Shown here: positions 17,725 to 26,456 of the stretch, in pieces
Position numbering within the stretch: position 1 is the first letter of the stretch
Layout of the letters: every line of letters starts with the position of its first letter
Assembly (NCBI RefSeq): GCF_013870525.1
Contig: NZ_JACBXD010000020.1
Location: 1 to 64,000, forward strand
DNA from: Amycolatopsis pittospori
GTDB taxonomy: Bacteria; Actinomycetota; Actinomycetes; Mycobacteriales; Pseudonocardiaceae
Direction: 5' to 3'
DNA: 64,000 nt
Program-made: the position numbers and the translations under genes
Notes under the pieces: generated by a model
The model's database searches: none
Told to the model about the DNA's origin: nothing
What the model saw: only the letters and a program-made list of their open reading frames with translations

Positions 17725-17739
17725 GATCGTTCAACGATC
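17725..17739. promoter_or_regulatory. operator candidate upstream of the ThDP-HyuAB operon
   Basis: GATCGTT-C-AACGATC is a perfect 15-bp palindrome, 16 bases upstream of the GTG of the operon's first gene. Its layout resembles FadR/FCD-type GntR sites and the GATTGTC(A/G)ACAATC sites of the second GntR locus in this window. The operon's own GntR (10823-11518) is the natural ligand. Confidence 0.5.
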
Positions 17740-17757
17740 CAGCAACCATCGGACGTG

Positions 17758-18384
17758 TCAGGTGTAGAGGCCCTGGGCGTAGGCGGGACCGTAATAGGTC
17801 TCGAGGTCGGCGAGTGAATCGTCCGGACGTTCGAAGGTCTTGGCGATCACCGCGCGCGACGGCATCGCGTCCGGCGTCCAGGTCTCGGGCGCCCAGAGCC
17901 TCGACCGCATGAAGGCCTTCTGGCAGTGGTGGAAGACCTCGTCGATGTCCACCACCAGCGCGAGCTTCGGCCTGCTCCCCTTGACGATCATGTCGTCGAA
18001 GAACGGCGCCTCCCGCACCAGCCGCGCCCGTCCGTTGATCCGCAGCGTGTCGCCGCGGCCGGGGATGAGGTAGATCAGCCCGACGTGCGGATTCGACAGC
18101 ACGTTCCGGAATCCGTCGGCGCGGCGGTTGCCCGGACGTTCCGGGATCGCGATCCGCGTGTCGTCCAGGACCAGCGTGAACCCGGCCGGGTCGCCCTTCG
18201 GCGAGACGTCGCAGGTGCCGTCCGCGGCCGACGTCGCGATCAGTACGAACGGCGACTCCGCGAGCCACTGGCGGTCCATCTCGTGCAGCTTCGGCCTCGC
18301 CTTGTTCGCCGTCCGCTCCAACGGCGGCGGCAGGATCTCGCGCAGCTCCGCCTCGCTGGTGACCTCGACGATTCCGTCAGACAA
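17758..18384 (-). CDS. pyridoxamine-phosphate-oxidase-like FMN protein
   Basis: A 208-residue flavin-reductase-like split-barrel protein of the PPOX (MSMEG_1061-type FMN) family. The fold is seen in FVLIATSAADGTCDVSPKGDPAGF, followed by IAIPERPGNRRADGFRNVLSNPHVGLIYLIPG and RINGRARLV. It starts at TTG 18384, with AGGGAG 8 bases upstream; this start overlaps the end of the FAD oxidoreductase by 8 bases, so the two are coupled. The family is thought to bind FMN and may reduce or oxidise small molecules or quench reactive species. The precise role is unknown. Confidence 0.85.
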   Translation of the reverse strand: MSDGIVEVTSEAELREILPPPLERTANKARPKLHEMDRQWLAESPFVLIATSAADGTCDVSPKGDPAGFTLVLDDTRIAIPERPGNRRADGFRNVLSNPHVGLIYLIPGRGDTLRINGRARLVREAPFFDDMIVKGSRPKLALVVDIDEVFHHCQKAFMRSRLWAPETWTPDAMPSRAVIAKTFERPDDSLADLETYYGPAYAQGLYT

Positions 18385-19534
18385 TGTTGTGCTCCCTCGT
18401 CACGGCCCGGTCGCCGGCGAACCGGCGGACGTCGAGCTCGGTGATGTCGATGGCCGGGGCCCGGCCCAGGTACAGGTCCCGCACGATCTCCCCCACGGCC
18501 GGGCCCATCTGGAACCCGTGTCCCGAAAACCCGGTCGCGTAGAAGAAGCGCGACAGGTGGACGCTTTCCCCCACGATCTGGTTGCGGTCGGGGGTGACCT
18601 CGTACAGCCCGGCCCAGCCGCTGCGGATCCCCGCGCCGAGCACCGCGGGCACCCGCCGCGCGGCGATCTCGGCCAGCTTCGGCAGCCAGTCGCCCGGCTG
18701 GTAGCGGGTGTCGAAGCCGGGGTCGCCGTCACCGTCGCAGAAGGACATCGCCAGGCCGAGGCCCTCGCGATGGAAGTAGAACGCCGACGGCATCTCGATG
18801 GTCAGCGGCACCGATTCGGGCAGGTCCGGGACCGGGCCGGTGAACACGACCTGGCGCCGGAACGGTCGCACCGGCAGATCGACGCCGGCGAGCTCGCCCA
18901 CCCGCCCGGACCAGGCGCCCGCCGCGCAGACCACGGACGTCGTCCGCACGAACCCGTCGGTGGTCCGGACGCCGGTGATCTCGTCGCCGTCCCGCTCGAT
19001 CCCGACGACCTCGACGCCGGTCCGCAGCACCGCGCCGTGGCGGCGGGCGGCCCGCGCGTAGCCCTGGACGGCGGAGTCCGGCGTGGCCTTCGCGTCGTCC
19101 GGCGACCACAGCGCCGCGACCACGCCCTCGCTGTCGATCAGCGGGGAGAACCGCCTCGCTTCGGCCGGTTCGACGAGCCGGCTGCGGACGCCGTAGGAGT
19201 TCTGCAGCGAGACGCAGCGCTCGAATTCCGGCAGGTCGGCGGGGTCGGTGATCAGATACAGGTAGCCGTCGCGGCGGAAGTCGATCTCGGTGCCGTACGT
19301 CTCGGCGAACGAGGCGTACTCGGCCAGCCCGCGCAGCCCGATCTCGATGTTGACCCGGGTGGTGAACGACGACCGGATGCCGCCGGCCGCCTTCGCCGTC
19401 GAACCCGCGCCGAGACCGTCCCGTTCGAGCAGGAGCACCGAGGCCCCCGCGGCGGCGAGCCGGTACGCGCAGCTGACCCCGATGATGCCGCCTCCGATGA
19501 CGACGACGTCGGTCTGTTCAGGAAGTGGCTCCAT
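18377..19534 (-). CDS. FAD-dependent oxidoreductase (DAO / sarcosine-oxidase type)
   Basis: A 385-residue D-amino-acid-oxidase-fold flavoenzyme. The dinucleotide motif is VVIGGGIIGVSCAYRL (G14, G16, G19), ending in an acidic ELxxD-like LLLERDG for the FAD ribose. GSTAKAAGGIRSSF is typical of sarcosine/dimethylglycine and related amine oxidases, and a C-terminal GFSGHGFQMGPAVGE closes the FAD site. The likely reaction is oxidative demethylation or deamination of a secondary amine or D-amino acid. It overlaps both neighbours, so it belongs to one minus-strand unit. Confidence 0.87.
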   Translation of the reverse strand: MEPLPEQTDVVVIGGGIIGVSCAYRLAAAGASVLLLERDGLGAGSTAKAAGGIRSSFTTRVNIEIGLRGLAEYASFAETYGTEIDFRRDGYLYLITDPADLPEFERCVSLQNSYGVRSRLVEPAEARRFSPLIDSEGVVAALWSPDDAKATPDSAVQGYARAARRHGAVLRTGVEVVGIERDGDEITGVRTTDGFVRTTSVVCAAGAWSGRVGELAGVDLPVRPFRRQVVFTGPVPDLPESVPLTIEMPSAFYFHREGLGLAMSFCDGDGDPGFDTRYQPGDWLPKLAEIAARRVPAVLGAGIRSGWAGLYEVTPDRNQIVGESVHLSRFFYATGFSGHGFQMGPAVGEIVRDLYLGRAPAIDITELDVRRFAGDRAVTREHNIV

Positions 19535-20531
19535 CCGTGTCCCCGATCCGTTCGTCCTCGGGCGGCGGACCCGGCGGCGTACCGTCGCCGAACGGGCGCC
19601 CGCCCAGTTGCTCCCGGTGATGCGGAGCCGTCCAACCGGACAGGTCCGGTCCGAGTGGGACGATCCGCGTGGGGTTCACCTGCTCGTGAACCTGGTGGTA
19701 GTGGCGTTTGATGTGGTCGAAATCCACCGTGTCACCGAATCCCGGCGTTTGGAAGAGGTCACGGGTGTAGGCCCACAGCACCGGCATTTCGGTCAGTTTG
19801 TGCCGGTTGCACTTGAAATGCCCGTGATACACCGCGTCGAAGCGGACGAGCGTGGTGAACAACCGGATGTCCGCTTCGGTGATCGTGTCGCCGACGAGAT
19901 AGCGCTGTCTTTCCAGACGCTCGGAAAGCACGTCCAGCATGGTGAAGAGCCGGGTATAGGCGTCGTCGTACGCGGCCTGTTTGCTCGCGAAACCGGCTTG
20001 GTAGACGGCGGCGTTGACGTCCGCGAAGACACCGGTGTTGACGTCGTCGATCTCGTCACGCAGCCGCTCGGGATAGAGGTCGGGCGCGCCGGGCCGGTGG
20101 AGACTGGTCCATTCGGTGGAAAAGTCGAGGGTGATCTGTGGATAGTCGTTGCTCACCAGCCGCTTGCTCGGAATGTCCACAATGGCCGGAACACTGATCC
20201 CGCCCATGTAGTGCGGGTCGGCGGCGTGATAGGCCTCGGCCAGGTACTTGATGCCGAGCACCGGGTCCCGATCATCGGGATCGAGGGTGAACCGCCAGCT
20301 CTTGTCGTCCTGGATCGGGTCGGCCACGGCCACGCTCAGCGCGGACTCCAGGCCGAGCAGCCGCCGGACGACCAGCCCCCGGCTCGCCCACGGGCAGGCG
20401 CGGCTCACCACCAGCCGGTATCTCCCCGCCTCGACAGGCCACCCTTCGCGGCCGTCGGCGGTGATACGAGCGTCGAAATGGTTGGCGGACCGACGGAACT
20501 CACCCGTCTTCGGATCGGTCGGGATCGTCAT
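19518..20531 (-). CDS. glutathionyl-hydroquinone reductase-like protein
   Basis: A 337-residue member of the Xi-class GST / YqjG-ECM4 family, with the catalytic C46-P-W-A motif (SRACPWASRG), the conserved ISVPAIVD segment and a helical GST C-domain (LVGDTITEADIRLFTTLVRFD). The family removes a thiol from thiol-conjugated hydroquinones; actinobacteria lack glutathione and use mycothiol, so a mycothiol conjugate is the likely substrate here. Start ATG 20531; a GTG 9 bases upstream is possible. It is the first gene of a three-gene minus-strand unit. Confidence 0.87.
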   Translation of the reverse strand: MTIPTDPKTGEFRRSANHFDARITADGREGWPVEAGRYRLVVSRACPWASRGLVVRRLLGLESALSVAVADPIQDDKSWRFTLDPDDRDPVLGIKYLAEAYHAADPHYMGGISVPAIVDIPSKRLVSNDYPQITLDFSTEWTSLHRPGAPDLYPERLRDEIDDVNTGVFADVNAAVYQAGFASKQAAYDDAYTRLFTMLDVLSERLERQRYLVGDTITEADIRLFTTLVRFDAVYHGHFKCNRHKLTEMPVLWAYTRDLFQTPGFGDTVDFDHIKRHYHQVHEQVNPTRIVPLGPDLSGWTAPHHREQLGGRPFGDGTPPGPPPEDERIGDTDGATS

Positions 20532-20626
20532 GTCAGCCACCCTAAAGCGTGAGAAGGTGGTTTCGGTGTGCGTAGACTCTCGCACCCGGCGTGCTCGCAC
20601 GCCGCCGCGCGGAAGGTGGTCCCACG

Positions 20627-22003
20627 ATGCCGTTCATGCCCGTGACCGACTCGATGTTCCTTCTCGTGGAGACGCGCGAACATCCGATGCACGTCGGCGG
20701 ATTGCAGTTGTTCAAGAAACCCGAGGACGCCGGGCCGGACTACCTGCGTGACCTTCGCCGGAAACTGCTCGATTCCGACAACATGCGCGACGTGTTCCAC
20801 CGCCGTCCCGCCCGGCCGGTCAACACGGCGGGTCACATCGCCTGGGCGACCGACAACGATCTCGAGCTCGATTACCACTTCCGGCATTCGGCGCTGCCCC
20901 AGCCCGGCCGGATCCGCGAACTGCTGGAACTGACCGGACGCTGGCACAGCACCCTGCTCGACAGGCATCGGCCGCTGTGGGAGATCCACCTGGTGGAGGG
21001 CCTGCAGGACGGCCGGTTCGCGATCTACAGCAAGATCCACCACGCGCTGATGGACGGCGTCTCGGCGCTGCGTCACCTGCAGGGGACGCTGTCCGACGAC
21101 CCCACCGACCTCGACTGCCCGCCCCCGTGGGGACAGCGCCCCAAACCCGACGGCGGCCGCAACGGCAAGGCGGTGCCCTCGGTCTTCCAGACCGTGGGGA
21201 AGACGGTCAACCAGCTCGCCGGCATCGCGCCGGCCGCGATGAAGGTGGCGCGGGAAGCGTTCCAGGAGCACACGCTGACGCTGCCGGCGCAGGCGCCGAA
21301 GACGATGCTGAACGTCCCGATCGGCGGGGCCCGGCGGTTCGCCGCGCAGTCCTGGTCGCTGGACCGCGTGCGCAAGGTGGCGACCGCGGCCGGGGTGTCG
21401 CGCAACGACGTCGTCCTCGCGATGTGCTCGGGCGCGCTGCGGGACTACCTGATCGAACAGAGCGCGCTGCCCGACGCGCCACTGACCGCGATGGTGCCGG
21501 TTTCCTTGCGGCGCAAGGACAGTGGCGACGCGGCGGGCAACAACATCGGTGCGCTGCTGTGCAACCTCGCGACCCATCTGACTGATCCGGCCGCGCGGCT
21601 CGCGACCATCAACGCGTCCATGCGCAACGGGAAGAAACTGTTCTCGGAGCTGACGCCGCTGCAGACGCTGCTGCTGTCGGGGATCAACGTCGCGCAGCTC
21701 GGCGTGTCCCCGATCCCGGGCATCGTGAACAACACGAAACCGCCGTTCAACCTGGTGATCTCGAATGTCCCGGGGCCGCGCAAGCAGATGTACTGGAACG
21801 GCGCGTCGCTCGACGGCATCTACCCGGCGTCGGTGCTGCTCGACGGGCAGGCACTGAACATCACGCTGACCAGCAACGGGGACAACCTGGACTTCGGCAT
21901 CACCGGTTGCCGCCGGAGCGTCCCGCACCTGCAGCGCATCCTCGTCCACCTGGACACCGCGCTCGCCGAACTCGAACACGCGGCTTCGGTCGGTCGCGGC
22001 TGA
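20627..22003 (+). CDS. WS/DGAT wax ester synthase / diacylglycerol acyltransferase
   Basis: A 458-residue wax-ester-synthase/DGAT-like enzyme transferring acyl-CoA to an alcohol or diacylglycerol. It has the N-terminal signature MPVTDSMFLLVETREHPMHVGG, the catalytic HHALMDG (H138, H139, D143, G144) and the C-terminal FNLVISNVPGPRKQMYWNGA with PLDG-like SLDGIYP. The length is normal for actinobacterial Tgs proteins. Start ATG 20627, with GGAAGG 10 bases upstream. It is monocistronic and convergent with the PQQ-type dehydrogenase across a hairpin. Confidence 0.92.
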   Translation: MPFMPVTDSMFLLVETREHPMHVGGLQLFKKPEDAGPDYLRDLRRKLLDSDNMRDVFHRRPARPVNTAGHIAWATDNDLELDYHFRHSALPQPGRIRELLELTGRWHSTLLDRHRPLWEIHLVEGLQDGRFAIYSKIHHALMDGVSALRHLQGTLSDDPTDLDCPPPWGQRPKPDGGRNGKAVPSVFQTVGKTVNQLAGIAPAAMKVAREAFQEHTLTLPAQAPKTMLNVPIGGARRFAAQSWSLDRVRKVATAAGVSRNDVVLAMCSGALRDYLIEQSALPDAPLTAMVPVSLRRKDSGDAAGNNIGALLCNLATHLTDPAARLATINASMRNGKKLFSELTPLQTLLLSGINVAQLGVSPIPGIVNNTKPPFNLVISNVPGPRKQMYWNGASLDGIYPASVLLDGQALNITLTSNGDNLDFGITGCRRSVPHLQRILVHLDTALAELEHAASVGRG

Positions 22004-22010
22004 CCCCTCC

Positions 22011-22074
22011 CGCGTTCAGTCCTCTACCTGCGGTGGTTCGACGCTGAACTACCGCATGCAGAGGACTGAACGCG
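22011..22074. terminator. convergent terminator hairpin
   Basis: 15-bp arms (22011-22025 CGCGTTCAGTCCTCT and 22060-22074) enclose a second inverted repeat, TGCGGT (22029-22034) with ACCGCA (22051-22056), between the convergent WS/DGAT and sugar dehydrogenase genes. Confidence 0.7.
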
Positions 22075-22078
22075 CCGG

Positions 22079-23065
22079 TCAGCTACCGTCGGAGACGTAG
22101 ATGGCGCCCGGGGTGATCGTGTAGTGCTGGCCGTCGGGACCGGCGACGGCGTCACGCGTGCGGCCGAGGTCGGTCCAGAGCTTCCCGCCGTTGCCGTTCA
22201 GGTCGAGCTTGTAGGTGCCGCCCTTGAGCGACGCCATGTACAGCGAGCCCTTGTAGGTCGAAATCCCGCTCGGCGTCGCCGACGACGTCGGCCACTGCTT
22301 GACCGGGTTGGTCATCCCCGCGGTGCCGCAAGAGCCCTCGCAGGTGGGCCAGCCGTAGTTCTTGCCCGGTTCGATCCTGTTCAGCTCGTCGACCTTGCTC
22401 GCGCCGATGTCGGAGATGTACAGCTGACCGTTCGCCCAGGTCAGACCCTGGACATTGCGATGGCCGTAGGAGTAGACGCGGCTGTTGAACGGGTTACCCG
22501 GCGCGGGCGCGCCGTCGGTGGTCACGCGGAGGACCTTGCCGCCGAGGGAGTTCTTGTCCTGCGCGTTGGCACCGTTCTGGCCGTCGCCGGTACCCGCGTA
22601 CAGGTAGCCGTCCGGCCCGAACCTGATCCGCCCGCCGTGGTGGTACTGCGCGCCGCGCGGGATTCCGGTGACGATCGGCGTCGGCGTCTGCCCCAGTTTC
22701 AGCTTGGCGATGCGGTTGTCGGAACCGGTCGTGTAGTAGATGAAGACCGTCTGGTCGGTGGCGTATTTCGGCGAGACGGCGATGCCGAGCAGCCCCGCCT
22801 CGGCGGTGACGCTCACCCCGGGGATGGTCTGGACCGTGGTGACCTTGCCCGCCTTGTCGATCTTGCTGATCGTCTTGGCGTCCTTCTGTGTGAAGAGGCC
22901 GGTGCCGTCGGGCAGGAAGTCGATCGACCAGGCCTGGTTGAGGCCGCTCGCGATCTGTTTGATCGCCTGGACGGACGGTCCTTCGGTGGCCGCGGCCGGA
23001 ACGGCGGCGATCGAAACGGCCGTCGCGGCGGCGAATGTGGCGGCGAGAGTACGACGTAAGGGCAT
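22079..23065 (-). CDS. secreted PQQ-dependent sugar dehydrogenase-like protein
   Basis: A 328-residue exported six-bladed beta-propeller of the soluble glucose/sorbosone dehydrogenase (GDH-B) family. The signal peptide is residues 1 to about 26 (VSIAAVPAAATEG). Family PQQ-site landmarks are present: His143 in YHHGGRIRFGPDG, GTGDGQN, Arg203-Asn204 in SYGHRNVQGL, and the structural YGWPTCEG. Start ATG 23065 follows AAGGAGG by 7 bases. It is divergent from the PQQ biosynthesis genes, which makes it the likely local user of the cofactor. The sugar substrate is not evident. Confidence 0.88.
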   Translation of the reverse strand: MPLRRTLAATFAAATAVSIAAVPAAATEGPSVQAIKQIASGLNQAWSIDFLPDGTGLFTQKDAKTISKIDKAGKVTTVQTIPGVSVTAEAGLLGIAVSPKYATDQTVFIYYTTGSDNRIAKLKLGQTPTPIVTGIPRGAQYHHGGRIRFGPDGYLYAGTGDGQNGANAQDKNSLGGKVLRVTTDGAPAPGNPFNSRVYSYGHRNVQGLTWANGQLYISDIGASKVDELNRIEPGKNYGWPTCEGSCGTAGMTNPVKQWPTSSATPSGISTYKGSLYMASLKGGTYKLDLNGNGGKLWTDLGRTRDAVAGPDGQHYTITPGAIYVSDGS

Positions 23066-23379
23066 GGGACGCCTCCTTCGGCTACACCCCTGGAGCTCGG
23101 ATGGCGGCGGTGGACGGGCGGCCGGGGAACACCCGTCGAGTTGGATACAAACACACCACCGGACGAAACGGACACCACTGGACGGGGTAAGGAAAGCGCT
23201 TACCTTTAACCGTTGTATGCGCCGAGCGTGACGATCCGGACGGCCCGATCGCCCATAGGTAGGAATCCTTACAAAATCTCCCGGGAAGTTCGCCCTTACG
23301 TCTGGTCAGAATCGGCGGGCCGCTTCTAGTGTGCAGGGGCTCGGCCCGGTTCGTTCCGTTGTGGACGTTAGGAGCAGAA
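23066..23379. promoter_or_regulatory. divergent control region between sugar dehydrogenase and pqqA
   Basis: No gene. At 23192-23203 it has GAAAGCGCTTAC, a LacI/GalR-family-like operator centred on AAGCGCTT. A possible pqqA promoter is TGGTCA (23303-23308) and TAGTGT (23327-23332), 18-base spacer. pqqA's ribosome site GGAG is at 23371-23374. Confidence 0.4.
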
Positions 23380-23475
23380 ATGATCGAAACCATCGAGGTA
23401 TGGACCACACCCGACTTCGTCGAGTACGAAACCCCCATGGAGGTCACCGCTTACGCGGCCCGCATGGAGGACTGA
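23380..23475 (+). CDS. pqqA: PQQ precursor peptide PqqA
   Basis: A 31-residue peptide, the ribosomal precursor of pyrroloquinoline quinone. The core is E21-V-T-A-Y25 (MEVTAYAARMED), exactly the Glu-x3-Tyr that PqqE crosslinks and from which PQQ is built. Length and the acidic tail are consistent with the family. ATG 23380 is preceded by GGAG, 5 bases between. It sits 77 bases ahead of pqqC, first in the operon. It is too short for routine gene calling and easily missed. Confidence 0.92.
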   Translation: MIETIEVWTTPDFVEYETPMEVTAYAARMED

Positions 23476-23552
23476 TTTCCATCCCGGTGGTGGGGACCCT
23501 TTCCCCACCACCGCGCCGCCGTCCCGATCAGCGAGCCGTTGGAGGCAGCACG

Positions 23553-24242
23553 GTGCCCCTCATGTCGTCGTCGGACTTCATCGCGGCCCTGCGCGGACTT
23601 TCGCACCGGTACTGGGGAACACATCCGTTCCACCACCGGATGCACGGCGGCGAGCTGTCCGAGTACGAAATGAAGATCTGGGCCGCGAACCGCTGGTACT
23701 ACCAGTGCATGCTCCCGCAGAAGGACGCGGCGATCATCAGCAACTGCCCGCTGCCGGAAATACGCCGGGAATGGCTGGATCGCATCGTCTATCACGACGG
23801 CGCGAAAGCCGGGGAAGGCGGAATCGAGCGATGGCTCCGATTGTGCACCGCCGTCGGCCTCGACCGCGAAGAGGTTCTCGATCAGCGGCACGTCGCCCCC
23901 GGAGTTCGCTTCGCCGTCGACGCCTACGTGAATTTCGCCCGCACGAAACCGTGGCTCGAAGCGATCGCCTCCGGGCTGACCGAGATGTTCGCCGGCCACC
24001 TCATGCAACGGCGTGTCGCCGACATGCTCGCGAACTACTCGTGGATCGCACCCGAGGACCTCGCCTATTTCACCAATCGCATCGACAAGGTTTCGGGCGA
24101 GGGCACGGAAACCCTCGACATCGTCGTACGGCACGCCGTCACGCGTGAACAACAGGAGAAGGCGATCGCCGCGCTTTCGTTCAAGACGGACGTGCTGTGG
24201 TCCATGCTCGACGCCATCGAACGCGCCGCGGCCAAGGGGTAG
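23553..24242 (+). CDS. pqqC: pyrroloquinoline-quinone synthase PqqC
   Basis: A 229-residue cofactorless oxidase that performs the final ring closure and eight-electron oxidation to PQQ. It has the all-helical TENA/PqqC fold with the conserved N-terminal RYWGTHPFHHRMHGGEL and WAANRWYYQCMLPQKDAAIISNC segments. I start at GTG 23553, since GGAGG lies 7 bases upstream; a Met three codons in is an alternative. It follows pqqA and is 2 bases ahead of pqqD. Confidence 0.93.
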   Translation: MPLMSSSDFIAALRGLSHRYWGTHPFHHRMHGGELSEYEMKIWAANRWYYQCMLPQKDAAIISNCPLPEIRREWLDRIVYHDGAKAGEGGIERWLRLCTAVGLDREEVLDQRHVAPGVRFAVDAYVNFARTKPWLEAIASGLTEMFAGHLMQRRVADMLANYSWIAPEDLAYFTNRIDKVSGEGTETLDIVVRHAVTREQQEKAIAALSFKTDVLWSMLDAIERAAAKG

Positions 24243-24244
24243 CG

Positions 24245-24517
24245 ATGGCCACCATCACCACCGGATCCGTGCCACGGCTACGGCGCGGCGTCCGGCTGAG
24301 CTACGACCAGACCCGGGAAACGCATGTCCTGCTGTTCCCCGAAGGCGTGCTCGTCCCGAATCCGACGGCCGCCGCCGTGCTCAAGCTCTGCGATGGTGCC
24401 GCGGATGTCGCGGCGATCGCTTCGGCCTTGCGTCACCGTTATGCCGGAGTACGCGAGGAAGAGATCTTGGACGTCCTGTCCCGGCTGGGAGATCGGCGGA
24501 TCGTCGAATGGACCTGA
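24245..24517 (+). CDS. pqqD: PQQ peptide chaperone PqqD
   Basis: A 90-residue RiPP-recognition-element protein that presents PqqA to PqqE. Family features are VPRLRRGVRLSYDQTRETHVLLFPEGVLVPNPTAAA in sense (a winged-helix beta hairpin followed by NPTA) and a C-terminal helix ending IVEWT. It starts at ATG, 2 bases after the pqqC stop, and its end overlaps the pqqE start by 10 bases, so the three are translationally coupled. Confidence 0.92.
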   Translation: MATITTGSVPRLRRGVRLSYDQTRETHVLLFPEGVLVPNPTAAAVLKLCDGAADVAAIASALRHRYAGVREEEILDVLSRLGDRRIVEWT

Positions 24518-25596
24518 ACACCTCCACCGCGGCCCCGCCGCTCGGGATGCTGGCCGAGCTGACGCATCGCTGCCCGCTGCACTGCCCGTACTGCTCGAAC
24601 CCGGTCGAGCTGGTCACCCGGGACGGTGAACTGTCCACAGAGGAATGGTTTTCCGTGCTGTCGCAAGCACGAGAGCTGGGCGTCCTCCAAGTGCACATGT
24701 CCGGCGGCGAACCACTCGCCCGGCCGGATCTGCCACTCCTGGTCGAACACGCGACGAAACTGGGGTGCTACGTCAACCTGGTGACGTCCGGACTCGGGCT
24801 GACCGAGTCCAGATTGGACGATCTGATCGAACGCGGTATCGCGCACATCCAGCTGTCCGTCCAAGGCGCGACGGCACAGCGCGCGGACCGGCTGGCCGGT
24901 GCGCGGGCACACGACCGGAAACTCGTCGTCGCGGACCTGATCAGGAAGGCCGGCCTGCCGCTTTCGGTGAACGTCGTCCTGCATCGGCAAAACCACGACC
25001 AGCTGGCCGGGATCATCGACCTGGCCGAGAAAATGGGCGCGGACCGGCTCGAACTGGCCAATACGCAGTACTACGGCTGGGCCTTGCGGAATCGCGACGC
25101 CCTGATGCCGACCCGGGAGCAACTGACCGACGCCGAGCCGATCGTCCGCGCCGCCACCGAACGGCTGCGTGGTCGCATGGAGATCATCTACGTCGTCGCC
25201 GACTATTACGAGCCGTACCCGAAGCCGTGCATGTACGGCTGGGGCGCGCGGCAATTGACCGTGGCGCCCGACGGGAACGTGCTGCCGTGTCCGGCGTCGA
25301 CAGCGATCGAGACACTGGAATTCGACAACGTCCGGGACAAACCGCTGGCCCGGATCTGGTACGAATCCTCGTCCTTCAACGCCTATCGCGGCGAGGACTG
25401 GATGTCGGACACCTGCCGCACCTGCGATCGGCGCTCGGTCGACTTCGGCGGCTGCCGCTGCCAGGCGTTCCAGCTCACCGGCGACGCCGCGGCGACGGAC
25501 CCGGTGTGCTCACGTTCGCCGCAACGCGACGTCGTCGACCTCATCCTCGCCACGCCGCCCCGGACGGACGAACTCGTGATGCGGGCGCCGCGATGA
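24508..25596 (+). CDS. pqqE: PqqA peptide cyclase, radical SAM PqqE
   Basis: A 362-residue radical SAM enzyme forming the Glu-Tyr carbon-carbon crosslink in PqqA. The cluster motif C22-x3-C26-x2-C29 (HRCPLHCPYCSNP) binds the SAM 4Fe-4S cluster; MSGGEP is the SAM-binding GGE. The C-terminal SPASM domain carries the auxiliary-cluster cysteines (KPCMYGWGARQL, VLPCPAS, DTCRTCDR, GGCRCQAF, DPVCSRS). Start ATG 24508 lies inside the pqqD end, and the stop overlaps pqqB as ATGA. Confidence 0.94.
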   Translation: MDLNTSTAAPPLGMLAELTHRCPLHCPYCSNPVELVTRDGELSTEEWFSVLSQARELGVLQVHMSGGEPLARPDLPLLVEHATKLGCYVNLVTSGLGLTESRLDDLIERGIAHIQLSVQGATAQRADRLAGARAHDRKLVVADLIRKAGLPLSVNVVLHRQNHDQLAGIIDLAEKMGADRLELANTQYYGWALRNRDALMPTREQLTDAEPIVRAATERLRGRMEIIYVVADYYEPYPKPCMYGWGARQLTVAPDGNVLPCPASTAIETLEFDNVRDKPLARIWYESSSFNAYRGEDWMSDTCRTCDRRSVDFGGCRCQAFQLTGDAAATDPVCSRSPQRDVVDLILATPPRTDELVMRAPR

Positions 25597-26456
25597 GGGT
25601 GATCCTGCTCGGCACCGCCGCGGGAGGTGGCTTCCCGCAATGGAACTGTGCCTGCGCGCTGTGCACTTCGGACGCTCCTCCGCGCACTCAGGACTGCGTC
25701 GCGGTAAGCGTCGACGGCGAGAGCTGGTACCTGCTCAACGTCTCCCCTGACATCCGCGCGCAGATCCTGGCCACGCCGGCACTCCGGGCCGGCCCCGGAC
25801 CGAGGGAGATCCCGCTGCGCGGGGTGCTGCTCACCGACGCCGAGCTCGACCACTCACTCGGCCTGCTCCTGCTGCGCGAGGCCGGCGGGCTCCCGGTGTG
25901 GGCTCCGGACGCGGTGCTGCACGCGCTTTCGGAGCAGTTCCCGGCGCGGTCGATCATCGACGGCTACGGCGGCTGGGACTGGCTCCCGGTGTCGGAGATC
26001 GAGATCGACGGGCTTCGGGTGAGCACGCTCCCGGTGAGCGACAAGCGGCCGAAGTACGCGCGTTCGTCCACTGAGGACGGTCCCTGGGTGGTGGCCTACC
26101 GGATCGAGGACGTCCAGACCGGCGGTGTCCTCGTGTATGCGCCGTGCCTCAAGAGCTGGCCGGCCGGATTCGACTCGTTGACCGAAGGCGCGGATCTGGT
26201 CCTCCTGGACGGAACCTTCCACGCGCCGGACGAGATGTCGGGTGCGACGGCGGCCGAGGTCGGGGATGGGGCGCAACTGGCGATGGGACACCTACCGATC
26301 ACCGGCAGTCTCGCGAAGATCCGGCCTGGCCCGCGTTGGGCCTACACGCATCTGAACAACACGAACCCGGTCGTCGATCCGGCGTCGCCCGAGCACGCCG
26401 CCGTACTGGACGGCGGCGCCTGGCTTCCTTTGGACGGAACCGAATTCAAGCTCTAG
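25593..26456 (+). CDS. pqqB: PQQ biosynthesis protein PqqB
   Basis: A 287-residue metallo-beta-lactamase-fold protein, reported to hydroxylate the crosslinked Glu-Tyr intermediate in PQQ synthesis. It shows the N-terminal GTAAGGGFPQWNCACALC (a cysteine-rich extra metal site), the LTDAELDHSLGLLLLREA segment where other family members have H-x-H-x-D-H, and AYTHLNNTNP near the C-terminus. Last gene of the pqqA-C-D-E-B operon. Its stop overlaps the stop of the convergent aldo/keto reductase. Confidence 0.92.
   Translation: MRVILLGTAAGGGFPQWNCACALCTSDAPPRTQDCVAVSVDGESWYLLNVSPDIRAQILATPALRAGPGPREIPLRGVLLTDAELDHSLGLLLLREAGGLPVWAPDAVLHALSEQFPARSIIDGYGGWDWLPVSEIEIDGLRVSTLPVSDKRPKYARSSTEDGPWVVAYRIEDVQTGGVLVYAPCLKSWPAGFDSLTEGADLVLLDGTFHAPDEMSGATAAEVGDGAQLAMGHLPITGSLAKIRPGPRWAYTHLNNTNPVVDPASPEHAAVLDGGAWLPLDGTEFKL

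Noticed and set aside
24245..25596. Mycofactocin cluster (PqqD-like plus radical SAM)
   Set aside because: The PqqA peptide with E-V-T-A-Y, PqqC and PqqB are all present, and there is no mycofactocin precursor or MftE-type gene.
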